Source: Streptomyces resistomycificus
GTDB lineage: Bacteria > Actinomycetota > Actinomycetes > Streptomycetales > Streptomycetaceae
Assembly (NCBI RefSeq): GCF_001514265.1
Contig: NZ_KQ948989.1
Span: 1,020,367 to 1,084,366 of the forward strand
Length of the DNA: 64,000 bases
Reading direction: 5' to 3'
Positions 41,287 to 50,522 of this stretch are shown here, one piece after another. Within the stretch, counting starts at the first letter, position 1, and each line of letters begins with the position of its first letter. The notes beneath the pieces are model-generated. The model had not been told where the DNA came from and made no database searches. It worked only from the letters and a program-made list of their open reading frames with translations. The translations under genes were made by a program, and so were the position numbers.

Positions 41287-44116
41287 TGAACAGCTCCTCG
41301 CCGATCTGCCGGTTGCTGCGGCCGAGGGCGAGGAGCCGTAGCACGTCCTGCTCGCGGGCGGTGAGCACGGCGGCGCGGTCGGCGGCGGCCGGGGAGTCGG
41401 AGAGGCGGCCGCGGCGGATCAGCGAGTCGAGCCGCTCCCGCAGCGGTGTCGCACCGAAGCGGACGGCCGTCTCCCGCGCCGCGCGCGCCTGTACGGCGGC
41501 CTCCTCACGCCGGTCGGCCACCAGCAGGGCCTCGGCCAGCCGCTCCTGGCAGCGAGCCCGCTCGTACGCGTCACCGGAGTCGAAGGCCTCGACCGCCTTC
41601 GCCCAGACTTCGACGTCGGGCCCGGTCACGGCCCGCGTCCACTCCGCCTCCGTCCGGGCCAGCCACGCCTGGCCCTCCGGCCCCTGCGGTGTGCCGTCCT
41701 CGCCTCGCCCGGCCGTGATCCGGGCCAGGTCGCGCAGTTCGGTCGCCGTGTCCGCCCACGCGCGCGCCCCCGTCTCGTCGCCGGTGAGACGGAGAGCGGC
41801 GGCCCGGTCGGCCACCGCGGAGAGGGCGAGGGCGGCCAGCCGGACGGTGACGTCCGGCAGTGTGCCCGCGTTGTCGGTCAGCGCGGAGACGGTGGACCGC
41901 ATCCGCTCCACGGCGGCCTCCGGCTCCCCTCGCCGCGCCGCCGCGTCGGTCAGCACGATGCCCGCGACGAGCGTGGCCATCCAGTCGAACGGCCCGTCCA
42001 GCAGGGCGCCGGCCCGGTCGGCGGCCCTGAGATCGCCGCGTGCCGTCGCCACGTACAGCGCGGGCCCGACGGTGTAGCCACCGGCCGCCGGGAGCACATC
42101 CGAGTCGGCGGTCGCCGCGCTCACGCACTCGTCCCACCGCCCCAGCGTGTACAGCGCCAGCAGCCGGAGGTAGCGCATCTCCAGCGGATACGGCGAGGAC
42201 AGCAGCCCGGCGCGACGAGCCCGGTCGAGCCCCTCGTTCAGCCAGGGCAGACACGCGTCGAGATCACCGGACTCGAAGCAGCCGACGGCGAGGTTGAACA
42301 GAGCGCGCAGCTCCACCAGAGCGTTGCCCGCACCGCGTGCCAGTTCCCGCGCCTCCCGCAGTCGCTCCTGCCCCCGCGGGGTACGCCGTCCGCCGCCCTC
42401 GAGCGTCGAGAGGGAGACCAGCAGGTCGGCCCTGGCGTCCGCGACGTCCAGCTGCTCGGCGACGGCGAGGGCCTGCCGGGCGACCCGCAACGCGGTCTCG
42501 TTCTCACCCACCTGACGTGCCGTCATCACATGTGTGGCCGCCGCCCACACCCAGGTCCGGGACGGGGGCTCGGCGGGGATCAGGGCGAGCGCCTCGCTGC
42601 TGTAGGCGAAGGCCGCCGTCAGACTGTCGACGCTCAGCAGGTTCCCGGCGAGCGTGTACCGCACCCGGGCGGCCAGCTCGGAGTCCGCGTCCTGGCCGAC
42701 GCCCGCGAGCGCGGCCCGGGTGAGGGAGACCGCCCGGTGCGCCTCGCCGGCGTGAGCGGCGGCCGCCGACGCCCGCAGCGTGAGGGTCACCCGGTCGACA
42801 CCTTCGCCGCCGGGCCGTGCCGTCGGTTCCACCGCCGACCACAGGTCGAGGGCGGCTTCGAGATGGCGTAGCTCCTCTGCGGGCGCGCCGACCCCCTGGG
42901 CGTGGTCCGCGGCTTCCAGCGACGCGGCCAGCGCCTCGGGCAGGTCGTGGCTCTCCCGGTAGTGGTGGGCCCGTTCGGCCGCGCTCTCGGCCCGGTGGCC
43001 CCGGCCGGCGAGCAGCCGGGCGAACGCGCCGTGCAGCCGGGCCCGCTCGCCGGGCAGCAGGTCCGCGTACACCGCCTCTCGGGCCAGGGCGTGCCGGAAC
43101 GCGTACGTGTCGCCCTCGCCGGGGGCCAGCAGTTGCCGCCCCACGGCCTCGCGCAGCGCCGACTCCAGCTCGTCCTCGGGGAGCCCCACGGCCCGCCGCA
43201 GCAGGTCGTGCTCGACACGGCGGCCCGCGACCGCGGCCGTGCGCAGCACCTGCTGGGCCGTCTCGGACAGCTGCTCGAAGCGGATGAGGAGGACGTCCGC
43301 GAGCCCGCTGGGCACCCCGTCGGCCTCCGTGGCGGTGGCCGCGACGAGTTCCTCCGCGTAGAAGGCGTTGCCCTCGGCGCGCTCGACGATCCGCCGGACC
43401 GTGGCCTCGGGCAGCGGACGGGCCTCCACCGCGCGCACCAGCCGCGTCACCTCGGCGTCGGCCATGGGCCGCAGCTCCAGCCGCTCCACGGCGGGCAGCC
43501 GCACCAGCTCGGCCAGCAACGGACGCAGCGGATGGCGGCGGTGCAGGTCGTCCGCGCGGTAGGAGGCGAACACCGCGAGCCGGTGGGTGGGCACACCGCC
43601 CGCGGCCCGCTGGAGGACGCCGCGGCTGAGCAGGAACCGCAGGAGGTCCCGGGAGGACTGGTCAGCCCAGTGCAGATCCTCCAGGACCAGCAGCAGGGGC
43701 GAGATGTCCGCGAGATCGGCCAGCACGCCCGCGATGCCCTCGAACAGTCGCAGTCGGCCGCCCAAGTCCCGCACGGCGTCCGTGCCGCCGCCCAGCAGCC
43801 GGTCGATCACCGGATGCGCGGCGAGGGCGTCCGCGAACCGTTCGTCGGCCGCGAGCACGCCCAGGACCTCGGTGAACGGCAGATAGGGCAGACCGACGTC
43901 CCCCAGGTCCACACAGTGCCCGGTCAGCACCGTCATACCGGCCGCGGCGGCCCGCCCGGCCATCTCGTCCAGCATCCGGGTCTTGCCGACCCCCGCGTCC
44001 CCGGCGATCAGCACCGCCCGGGACTCGCCGCTGCGGGCACGCTCCAGCAGACCGGAGAGGCGGGCGAGTTCGTCCTCCCGGCCGATGAGCGGTGTGATGT
44101 TCGAGATCGTCGGCAC
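41141..44116 (-). CDS. LuxR-family large ATP-binding regulator (LAL)
   Basis: 991 residues from GTG. AAA+ ATPase part: LIGREDELARLSGLL, Walker A GDAGVGKT at 39-46, and Walker B LLLVLEDLHWAD near 150. The middle 600 residues are TPR-like helices. C-terminal LuxR helix-turn-helix (LTAREQDVLRLLALGRSNRQIGEELFIS, then VHVSNILAKLGAASRTEAV). LAL proteins, MalT/PikD-like, activate transcription when ATP and an inducer bind; in Streptomyces they often govern sugar use or specialised metabolism. Targets here are unknown. GTG preferred because AGGA lies 8 bases upstream and the GRED motif falls at residue 12. Confidence 0.93.
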   Translation of the reverse strand: MPTISNITPLIGREDELARLSGLLERARSGESRAVLIAGDAGVGKTRMLDEMAGRAAAAGMTVLTGHCVDLGDVGLPYLPFTEVLGVLAADERFADALAAHPVIDRLLGGGTDAVRDLGGRLRLFEGIAGVLADLADISPLLLVLEDLHWADQSSRDLLRFLLSRGVLQRAAGGVPTHRLAVFASYRADDLHRRHPLRPLLAELVRLPAVERLELRPMADAEVTRLVRAVEARPLPEATVRRIVERAEGNAFYAEELVAATATEADGVPSGLADVLLIRFEQLSETAQQVLRTAAVAGRRVEHDLLRRAVGLPEDELESALREAVGRQLLAPGEGDTYAFRHALAREAVYADLLPGERARLHGAFARLLAGRGHRAESAAERAHHYRESHDLPEALAASLEAADHAQGVGAPAEELRHLEAALDLWSAVEPTARPGGEGVDRVTLTLRASAAAAHAGEAHRAVSLTRAALAGVGQDADSELAARVRYTLAGNLLSVDSLTAAFAYSSEALALIPAEPPSRTWVWAAATHVMTARQVGENETALRVARQALAVAEQLDVADARADLLVSLSTLEGGGRRTPRGQERLREARELARGAGNALVELRALFNLAVGCFESGDLDACLPWLNEGLDRARRAGLLSSPYPLEMRYLRLLALYTLGRWDECVSAATADSDVLPAAGGYTVGPALYVATARGDLRAADRAGALLDGPFDWMATLVAGIVLTDAAARRGEPEAAVERMRSTVSALTDNAGTLPDVTVRLAALALSAVADRAAALRLTGDETGARAWADTATELRDLARITAGRGEDGTPQGPEGQAWLARTEAEWTRAVTGPDVEVWAKAVEAFDSGDAYERARCQERLAEALLVADRREEAAVQARAARETAVRFGATPLRERLDSLIRRGRLSDSPAAADRAAVLTAREQDVLRLLALGRSNRQIGEELFISGKTASVHVSNILAKLGAASRTEAVAVAYRQGLIAPETSGPGRGSSS

Positions 44117-44299
44117 GAACCCATCCTGGCACGTCACACCGGCACATCCGGCCGGCCGCGAGGCCAAGGACAGCACCCGGAGGGGACGAGCGCCGGGCGG
44201 CCTCGCGACGGCTTCCACGTGGTCACCGGAGCCGCCGGGCCGCGCCCTCAGGGCGGCAGGGGCGAACCCTCCCTCACCTCCGCGGTCGCGGACCGGCGC

Positions 44300-44662
44300 T
44301 CACTGCCGCAACGTCCGGGCCCAGTCGGCCGGTACCCGTCCCGCCGGGCCCGGTGCCGGCTGGTCCGCGGGGTGGCTGGCCGGGGGCGCCAGCTCCGGTC
44401 CCGACTCGTACAGCTCGTTCGTCGCGTAGTCCCAGAACCAGCCCTCGCCGGGCTCGAAGCTCTGCACCAGGGGATGCCCGGTGGCCCGGTAGTGACCGGT
44501 GGCGTGCCGGCCCGGGGAGGAGTCGCAGCAGCCGATGTGCCCGCACCGCGCGCAGCGCCGCAGGTGGAACCACCAGCCGCCCGCCGCGTCGCACTCCACG
44601 CATCCGGCGCCGCTCGGCGGGATGTCCGGAGCGACTGAGTCGACTCCGCTGTCGCTGGTCAT
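44300..44662 (-). CDS. UBP-type zinc finger protein
   Basis: 120 residues. The zf-UBP ligands are all present: Cys21, Cys24 (CVEC), Cys37, Cys40 (CARC), Cys45/46, His53, His57, His63 in GHIGCCDSSPGRHATGHYRATGH. Aromatic GEGWFWDY near 72-79 forms the usual pocket side. In eukaryotes this fold grips the free Gly-Gly tail of ubiquitin; in actinobacteria, which use Pup instead, the ligand is unknown. ATGA overlap with the histidine kinase stop couples it to that operon. Pro-rich C-terminal tail, no membrane segment. Confidence 0.9.
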   Translation of the reverse strand: MTSDSGVDSVAPDIPPSGAGCVECDAAGGWWFHLRRCARCGHIGCCDSSPGRHATGHYRATGHPLVQSFEPGEGWFWDYATNELYESGPELAPPASHPADQPAPGPAGRVPADWARTLRQ

Positions 44663-46125
44663 GCGAGCTCCTCGGGTGCCGTGTCGGATTCGGACTCCGC
44701 CGCCGTGAGCGGCAGAAGGACCTGGAAGCGGGTGTCGCCCGGCTCGGACTCCACCTGCAGGGTGCCGTGGTGCTTGTTGACGACGATCCGCCAGGAGATG
44801 TCCAGCCCGAGCCCGGTGCCCTCACCGACCGGCTTGGTGGTGAAGAACGGGTCGAAGATCCGGCTGCGGATCTCCCGTGGGACGCCGGGCCCGGTGTCAC
44901 GGAACTCCACCAGCAGCCGGTCGTGGTCGAGAGCCGTGCGCACGGTCAACGTGCCTTCCCCGCCCGCGCTGTTGACGGCCTGCACCGCGTTGTCGATCAG
45001 GTTGGTCCACACCTGGTTCAGCTCCGCCGGGTACGCCGGCACCCTCGGGAGCGTGCGGTCGTACTCCTTGACGACCTTGATCCGCGGGCCGATCTTGCCC
45101 GACAGCATCAGCAGGGTGCTGTCGAGGAGTTCGTGGACGTCGGCGACCTGGTAGGGGGCCCGGTCGAGCTGGGAGTACTGCTTGGCGGCGTCCACCAGGT
45201 GAGAGATGCGGTTGGTGGAGTCGTTGATCTCGTCCATCAGCAGCTCGGTCTCGACCGTGTAGTTGAGCCAGCCGATCGCGTTCGGCAGGATCTCCGCGGC
45301 CACGGCCGCCGCTACCTGGTCCAGCCAGTCCGCGTCCAGACCCGCCTGCACGAAGGTGGGCGCGATCCGCCAGCCCTCCGGGATGCCGTGGTCGTCGAGC
45401 CAGTCCGTGAGCGCGTCCTCCCGGTCCGAGGCCTCCAGCGGACTCAACGTGGGGGCCTTGGCGACGCGTTCGGCGGTGCGTTCCTGGATGTCGATGAGGT
45501 TCGCCATCACCTCGGGGGAGTAGGAGCCCTGGGCGATGACGGCGAGCTTGTGCCGCATCTTGCCCACCCGTTCCCGCAGGGTCGCGGTGGCCCGGACGGC
45601 CGCCGCCGCGGGGTTGTTCAGCTCGTGGGTGAGACCGGCCGACAACGAACCGAGCGCCAGCAGCCGTTCGCGCTGCCCGATCGCCCGCTGGGTGTTCTTC
45701 GAGCCGAAGAACAGCCCCTCCAGCAGATGTACCGCCATCGGGAACCACTCCTGCATGAAGCTCGCGAACACGTCCGCGGGCAGCACGAAGAACCGCGTCG
45801 GTTCCGTGACACGCATCGAGTTGTTGTAGACCTGCCGCACCCGGTCGCCCAGATACGCCTGCATGGACCCGGCGTACACCCCGCGCTGCGAGGTGCGGCT
45901 GACCTCCACGTCGTCACCGCCGACCCGGCGGGACAGCACGACCGTGCCCTCGAGCATCACGTAGAAGCAGGTGGCGGGCTCGCCCTCGGTGTAGACGGGC
46001 CCGGCCTCGAACCTCTCCACCCGCCCCGCGGCGCACAGCTGGCCCAGCTGCCCGGGGGACAGCTTCTCGAACAGGAACAGCGCCCCGATCTCCTGCGGGC
46101 TGCACGGCATGGGCTGCCCGCTCAC
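44659..46125 (-). CDS. Cyclic-nucleotide-binding-domain sensor histidine kinase
   Basis: 488 residues from GTG, overlapping the upstream fusion gene by GTGA. Residues about 10-130 are a cNMP-binding-type beta-roll (FLFEKLSPGQLGQL, then EGEPATCFYVMLEGTVVL and FFVLPADVFASFM). The phospho-acceptor is His167 in SLSAGLTHELNNPAAA. HATPase_c near 375-480: NLIDNAVQAV, DTGPGVP, GEGTGLGLDISWRIV. No membrane segment, so it senses in the cytosol, perhaps cAMP or redox. Its natural phospho-partner is the receiver domain of the adjacent fusion protein. Confidence 0.93.
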   Translation of the reverse strand: MSGQPMPCSPQEIGALFLFEKLSPGQLGQLCAAGRVERFEAGPVYTEGEPATCFYVMLEGTVVLSRRVGGDDVEVSRTSQRGVYAGSMQAYLGDRVRQVYNNSMRVTEPTRFFVLPADVFASFMQEWFPMAVHLLEGLFFGSKNTQRAIGQRERLLALGSLSAGLTHELNNPAAAAVRATATLRERVGKMRHKLAVIAQGSYSPEVMANLIDIQERTAERVAKAPTLSPLEASDREDALTDWLDDHGIPEGWRIAPTFVQAGLDADWLDQVAAAVAAEILPNAIGWLNYTVETELLMDEINDSTNRISHLVDAAKQYSQLDRAPYQVADVHELLDSTLLMLSGKIGPRIKVVKEYDRTLPRVPAYPAELNQVWTNLIDNAVQAVNSAGGEGTLTVRTALDHDRLLVEFRDTGPGVPREIRSRIFDPFFTTKPVGEGTGLGLDISWRIVVNKHHGTLQVESEPGDTRFQVLLPLTAAESESDTAPEELA

Positions 46126-47798
46126 GACTGCTCCAGATACCGGTGTACGAGCATCACGGCCATGGCTCCCTCTCCGACGGCGGAGGCGACCCGCTTCGCC
46201 GACTCGGCGCGGGCGTCGCCCGCGACGAACACGCCGGGAACGTTGGTCTCCAGGTGGTACGGAGGCCGGTCCAGCTCCCAGTCCGCCGGGGGTCGCCCGT
46301 CCGGGGTGAGGTCGGGCCCGGCCAGGATGAACCCGTGCTCGTCGCGCAGCACCGTGCCGTCCAGCCAGTCGGTCAGCGGGGCCGCGCCGATGAACACGAA
46401 CATCCACTGTGCGTCGACGAGTTCCCTCGCCCCGCTGCCGAGGTCGCGCAGCGTGAGCTGCTCCAGGTGTCCGGCGCCGTGCGCGGCCTCGACGACCGTG
46501 CCGCAGCGCACCGAGATGTTGGGGGACTCCTCGATCTGCTGGATCAGGTAGTGCGACATCGACGCCGACAGCGACGCGCCGCGCACCAGCAGTGTCACCG
46601 ACTTGGCGCCCCGGGCCAGGTACATCGCCGCCTGCCCCGCGGAGTTGGCGCCGCCCACGATGTACACGTCGTGGCCCTGGCAGGACGCGGCCTCGGTCAA
46701 CGCCGAACCGTAGAACACCCCGCAGCCGGTCAGGTCGGTGGTGCCGGGCGCCTCCAGCTGCCGGTAGGACACGCCGGTCGCCAGGATCACGCTGTGCGCG
46801 GCGATCGCCGAGCCGTCCGAGAACCGTACGACCCGAGCGGCCCCGTTGACCTCCAGCCCGGTCACCTCGCGCGCGCTGAGGATCTCGGCGCCGAACTTCG
46901 TCGCCTGCCGCCGAGCCCGGTCGGTGAGCTGGCCGCCCGACACGCCGTCCGGGAAGCCGAGGTAGTTCTCGATCCGGGAGCTCTGCCCGGCCTGTCCGCC
47001 GGTCGCCGAGCGCTCCACGAGCACGGTCCGCAGGCCTTCGGAGGCCCCGTACACGGCCGCGCCGAGCCCGGCCGGACCGCCGCCGATGACGACGAGGTCG
47101 TAGAAGTCGGCCGCGGGCGTGGTGGCGAGACCCACCCGCGCGGCCAGTTCGGGGGCCTCGGGCTCGACCAGCGCGGTGCCGTCCGGTGTGATCACCAGCG
47201 GCAGCCGCCGGGCGTCCTGCCCGGCCGCCGCCAGCAGCCGCCGCCCCTCGGGCTCGTCCGCCGAGTACCAGCGGTACGGCACCTGGTTGCGGGCCAGGAA
47301 CTCCCGTACCTCCGACGAGCGCGCCGACCAGCGGTGACCGACCACCTTGGTGGCGGGCACCGGCCGGAAGTCGCTGCACCGCCAGGCCTCGAGGAGGTCG
47401 TCGAGGACGGGATACAGCTTCTCCTCGGGCGGATCCCACGGCTTGAGGAGGTAGTGGTCAAGATCCACGACGTTGATGGCGTCGATCGCGGCGTTCGTGT
47501 CCGCGTAGGCGGTCAGCAGGACCCGCCGGGCCCCCGGATACACGTCCAGGGCCTGCTCCAGGAACTCGATGCCGTTCATCTGCGGCATCCGGTAGTCGGC
47601 CAGGATCACGGCGACCAGGTCACCGCGCAGCTTCAGCTCGCGAAGTGCCTCCAGGGCGGACTCGCCGGACTCCGCGCGCACGATCCGGTACGACTCGCCG
47701 TAGCGGCGCCGCAGGTCCCGGGCGACGGCTCGGGACACTCCCGGGTCGTCGTCCACGGTCAGGATGACGGTCCGCGCCGTCTCCGCGGCCTGTGCCAT
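46122..47798 (-). CDS. Receiver / thioredoxin-reductase-like FAD oxidoreductase fusion
   Basis: 558 residues. Receiver domain 10-130 with acidic pocket VDDDPG, phospho-acceptor Asp68 in ILADYRMPQMNG and Lys119 in LLKPWD. Middle 150-225 is a thioredoxin/glutaredoxin-like fold without a CxxC. C-terminal 233-555 is a thioredoxin-reductase-type flavoprotein: VVIGGGPAGLGAAVY near 237-250, NAD(P)-binding VYIVGGANSAGQAAMYLA, and GVFVAGDARAESAKRVASAVGEGAMAV. At the redox-active site the CATC of TrxR reads YGSA, so no disulfide exchange is expected. Probably a phosphorylation-controlled NAD(P)H sensor or reductase. ATG is the first gene of a three-gene overlapping operon. Confidence 0.92.
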   Translation of the reverse strand: MAQAAETARTVILTVDDDPGVSRAVARDLRRRYGESYRIVRAESGESALEALRELKLRGDLVAVILADYRMPQMNGIEFLEQALDVYPGARRVLLTAYADTNAAIDAINVVDLDHYLLKPWDPPEEKLYPVLDDLLEAWRCSDFRPVPATKVVGHRWSARSSEVREFLARNQVPYRWYSADEPEGRRLLAAAGQDARRLPLVITPDGTALVEPEAPELAARVGLATTPAADFYDLVVIGGGPAGLGAAVYGASEGLRTVLVERSATGGQAGQSSRIENYLGFPDGVSGGQLTDRARRQATKFGAEILSAREVTGLEVNGAARVVRFSDGSAIAAHSVILATGVSYRQLEAPGTTDLTGCGVFYGSALTEAASCQGHDVYIVGGANSAGQAAMYLARGAKSVTLLVRGASLSASMSHYLIQQIEESPNISVRCGTVVEAAHGAGHLEQLTLRDLGSGARELVDAQWMFVFIGAAPLTDWLDGTVLRDEHGFILAGPDLTPDGRPPADWELDRPPYHLETNVPGVFVAGDARAESAKRVASAVGEGAMAVMLVHRYLEQS

Positions 47799-47928
47799 AC
47801 GTCTCCCACCCCGAGCGTCCGGATGCACGGCACGGCGGTCCCCGCTGTCATCAAGCCACCGTGCCGGTTCCCGTCCATCGTATGTTCGATCGTCCCGCTC
47901 CGCTCAGGCGCGCGGGAGCTCGCGGGCG

Positions 47929-48282
47929 TCAGCCGTGGCGGGGCCCCAGCACACAGAACTCGTTGCCCTCGGGGTCCGCGAGCGTCACCCACGACTGCTC
48001 GCCCTGGCCGACGTCCGCGTGCCGTGCGCCGAGGGCGAGGAGGCGGGCCACCTCGGCCTCCTGGTCGACGGGCCGGAAATCGAGGTGGAGGCGGTTCTTG
48101 ACGGTCTTGCCCTCCGGCACCGGCGCGAAGAGCAGCCCCGGAAGCCGGTCCTTCTGGGGCCGGATCTCGAACTCGTCGGGGAGATCGCCCACGACCACCC
48201 ACCCGAGCGCCTCGGCCCACCAGCGGCCCAGAGCCCCCGGGTCGGCCGCGTCCACGACAACCTGTTCCCATTCCAAGGTCAT
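47929..48282 (-). CDS. VOC-family glyoxalase-like protein
   Basis: 117 residues, one VOC module: MTLEWEQVVVDAADPGALGRWWAEAL, then RLHLDFRPVDQEAEVARLLALGA and SWVTLADPEGNEFCVLGPR. The Glu of GNEFCVLGP and His of LHLDF are the usual metal ligands. Small glyoxalase-like domains of this type in Streptomyces have no proven substrate. ATG start; 64 bases from the divergent universal stress protein. Confidence 0.85.
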   Translation of the reverse strand: MTLEWEQVVVDAADPGALGRWWAEALGWVVVGDLPDEFEIRPQKDRLPGLLFAPVPEGKTVKNRLHLDFRPVDQEAEVARLLALGARHADVGQGEQSWVTLADPEGNEFCVLGPRHG

Positions 48283-48345
48283 GTCGTCAGCGTAGTGAAG
48301 ACTGGGTACCGGTCACGAGACCACGACACAGGGGAGGCCCACAGA

Positions 48346-49218
48346 ATGACGCGCCCGATCACGGCAGGGGTCGACGGATCCGAGGAGAGCCTGGCCGCGC
48401 TGGCCTGGGCGGCCAGGGAGGCGGTCCGGCGGAGGCTGGCGTTGCGGGTGGTGCACGCCTGGCGGTTCCAGCCGTACGAGGTGATCGAGGCGGCGGACCC
48501 CGAAGTGCAGGCCGGATGGGCCAAGGAGGCGGTCGGCGAGGCCGCCCGGACCGTGACCGAGCGGCATCCCGAGCTCGAGGTGTCCACCGACGTGGTGGCG
48601 GGCGGCAGCGTGGACGCCCTGGTCGCCGCCGCGGCCGAGGCCGAGATGCTGGTCCTCGGCTCGCGCGGTCACGGCCCGGTCGTCGGGTTCCTGGTGGGCT
48701 CGGTAGGCCAGCAGGTCATCGTGGAGGCCCCGCGCCCGGTCGTCCTGGTGCGCTCCGGCGACAAGGCCTCCGGTGAGGCCGCAGGCCGCGAGATCGTCGT
48801 GGGTCAGCAGGGCGACCCGGAGGACAGCGCCGAGGTGCTGCGGTTCGCCTTCGAGACGGCCGCGGCGCGCGGCGCGTCGGTCCGTGCGGTCCGGGCCTGG
48901 ACCCTGCCGCCGGTCTTCGCCTACAGCCCGGGCTCGCTCAGGCTCCTCGACGAGGCCGGCGGACTGGAGCCGTACGAGAAGAAGGCCCTGTCCGCGGCGC
49001 TGGAGCCGTGGCGGAACCGCTTCCCGGACGTGCCGGTGACCGAGCACGTGGAGATGGGCAGCGCCGGACAGGTGCTGCTCTCGGTGGCCGGCGCGGCCCA
49101 GCTGATGGTCGTCGGCCGTCGCGCCCACCGTACGGCCGTCGGCGCCCGCATCGGCTCGGTCGCCCACGGCGTCCTGCACCACGCCGGCTGCCCGGTGGCC
49201 GTGGTGCCGCACGCCTGA
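48346..49218 (+). CDS. Universal stress protein with two USP domains
   Basis: 290 residues with tandem UspA folds. Domain 1 (1-145): ITAGVDGSEESLAALAWAAREA and the ATP-binding GSRGHGPVVGFLVGSVGQQVI (G-x2-G-x9-G-S type). Domain 2 (150-290): IVVGQQGDPEDSAEVLRFAFETAA and VVGRRAHRTAVGARIGSVAHGVLHH. ATP-binding signalling proteins induced in stress, hypoxia or stationary phase. ATG start with GGGGAGG upstream. Confidence 0.93.
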   Translation: MTRPITAGVDGSEESLAALAWAAREAVRRRLALRVVHAWRFQPYEVIEAADPEVQAGWAKEAVGEAARTVTERHPELEVSTDVVAGGSVDALVAAAAEAEMLVLGSRGHGPVVGFLVGSVGQQVIVEAPRPVVLVRSGDKASGEAAGREIVVGQQGDPEDSAEVLRFAFETAAARGASVRAVRAWTLPPVFAYSPGSLRLLDEAGGLEPYEKKALSAALEPWRNRFPDVPVTEHVEMGSAGQVLLSVAGAAQLMVVGRRAHRTAVGARIGSVAHGVLHHAGCPVAVVPHA

Positions 49219-49224
49219 GGCCGG

Positions 49225-50463
49225 TCAGTCGGCGGCCGGGGTGGGCCTGAGCGTCTCGCGGGCCGTGGGGAGGATGTTGTTGAGGTAGTCCTCGACGGCC
49301 GTGTCCAGCCCGATGTCGTGCTGGGCCCGCTCGGACAGGTACCAGCGGTGTTCCAGCAGCTCGTGGTAGATCTCGGCCGCGTCCATGGACCCGCGCAGCT
49401 CCAGGGGCACGGCCCGCACGGTCGGACGGAAGACGTCCCGCACCCAGCGGTGCGCGAGCACCTCGGGACGGGCGGCGAGGGGGTCGCCCGGGGCGTAGTC
49501 GTCCTGGGTGGCCATCCAGCTCTCCAGGTCGCCCAGGAGGCGCCGGGCCTGGTTCTCCTCGGTGTCCAGGCCCGTAAGGCGCAGCAGCTGGCGCTGGTGG
49601 TGGCCCGCGTCCACGACCTTGGGCACGAAGGTGACCGAGTCGCCGTTGGAGGAGTGCTCGATCTGCATCTCGGCCACGTCGAAACCGAGCTCGTTCAGCC
49701 GGCGGATCCGGCGCTCGATGTAGTGGTACTTGCCGGCCGGGTAGACCGACCTGCGGGTCAGCTCCTCCCACAGCCGCCCGTAGCGCGCGCAGATCTCCGT
49801 GCCGAACTCGATCGGGTCCACGGAGGGGTGCAACGCCCCCGACGCCTCCAGGTCGAGCAGCTCACCGCTGATGTTGACCCGGGCCAGATCGAGGTCGTAC
49901 TCGCGCTGGCCGACGCTGAGCTGCGAGTGCAGATCACCCGTCTCCGCGTCCACCAGGTACGCGGCGTAGGCGCCCGCGTCGCGTCGGAAGAGGGTGTTGG
50001 ACAGCGAGCAGTCGCCCCACGCGAACCCGGCGAGGTGCAGCCGCACCAGCAGGACCGCCAGGGCGTCCATCAGCCGGTGCATGGTCGCCGGCCGCATGGT
50101 CGTCTCGAACATCGACCGGTACGGCATCGAGCCACCCAGGTGCCGGGTGACCAGCACCGACTCCAGCGGCCCTGCCCCCGAGTCGGTGCGGCCGGTGACC
50201 ACGGCCAGCGGATCGACCGCGGGGATGCCGAGCCGGTCCAGGTCACGCAGCAGTTCGTACTCGCGCAGCGCCGGACGCTCGGCGAGCTCCTTGACGGCGA
50301 TCACCTCGTCGCCGGCGCGGGCGTAGCGCACGACGTGGCGGGAGATGCCGCGCGGCAACGGCACCAGGTACTCCTCGGGCCACTCCTCCAGGGGGAGGTG
50401 CCACGGCAGTTCGAGCAGGAGCGCGGGGTGCTCCGGGTTGGTCGCGCTGATCTGCAGGGCCAT
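49225..50463 (-). CDS. DUF4032 domain protein (WaaP/Kdo-kinase-like fold)
   Basis: 412 residues. Kinase-like core: VVRYARAGDEVIAVKELAERPALREYELL (Lys of the VxxKEL type), LVTRHLGGSMPYRSMF, LHLAGFAWGDCSLSNTLFRRDAG (GDCSLSN in place of HGDxxxxN), and LVDAETGDL (DxE in place of DFG). The C-terminal DUF4032 half is WEELTRRSVYP to YLSERAQHDIG. A conserved actinobacterial protein related to lipopolysaccharide kinases; substrate unknown. ATG start. Convergent to the universal stress protein, 6 bases apart. Confidence 0.9.
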   Translation of the reverse strand: MALQISATNPEHPALLLELPWHLPLEEWPEEYLVPLPRGISRHVVRYARAGDEVIAVKELAERPALREYELLRDLDRLGIPAVDPLAVVTGRTDSGAGPLESVLVTRHLGGSMPYRSMFETTMRPATMHRLMDALAVLLVRLHLAGFAWGDCSLSNTLFRRDAGAYAAYLVDAETGDLHSQLSVGQREYDLDLARVNISGELLDLEASGALHPSVDPIEFGTEICARYGRLWEELTRRSVYPAGKYHYIERRIRRLNELGFDVAEMQIEHSSNGDSVTFVPKVVDAGHHQRQLLRLTGLDTEENQARRLLGDLESWMATQDDYAPGDPLAARPEVLAHRWVRDVFRPTVRAVPLELRGSMDAAEIYHELLEHRWYLSERAQHDIGLDTAVEDYLNNILPTARETLRPTPAAD

Positions 50464-50522
50464 GGCTCGTGTGTCCTTATGTGCGTGTCGCGTGCTGCCG
50501 CGCCGGTGATCGTCACCTCACC

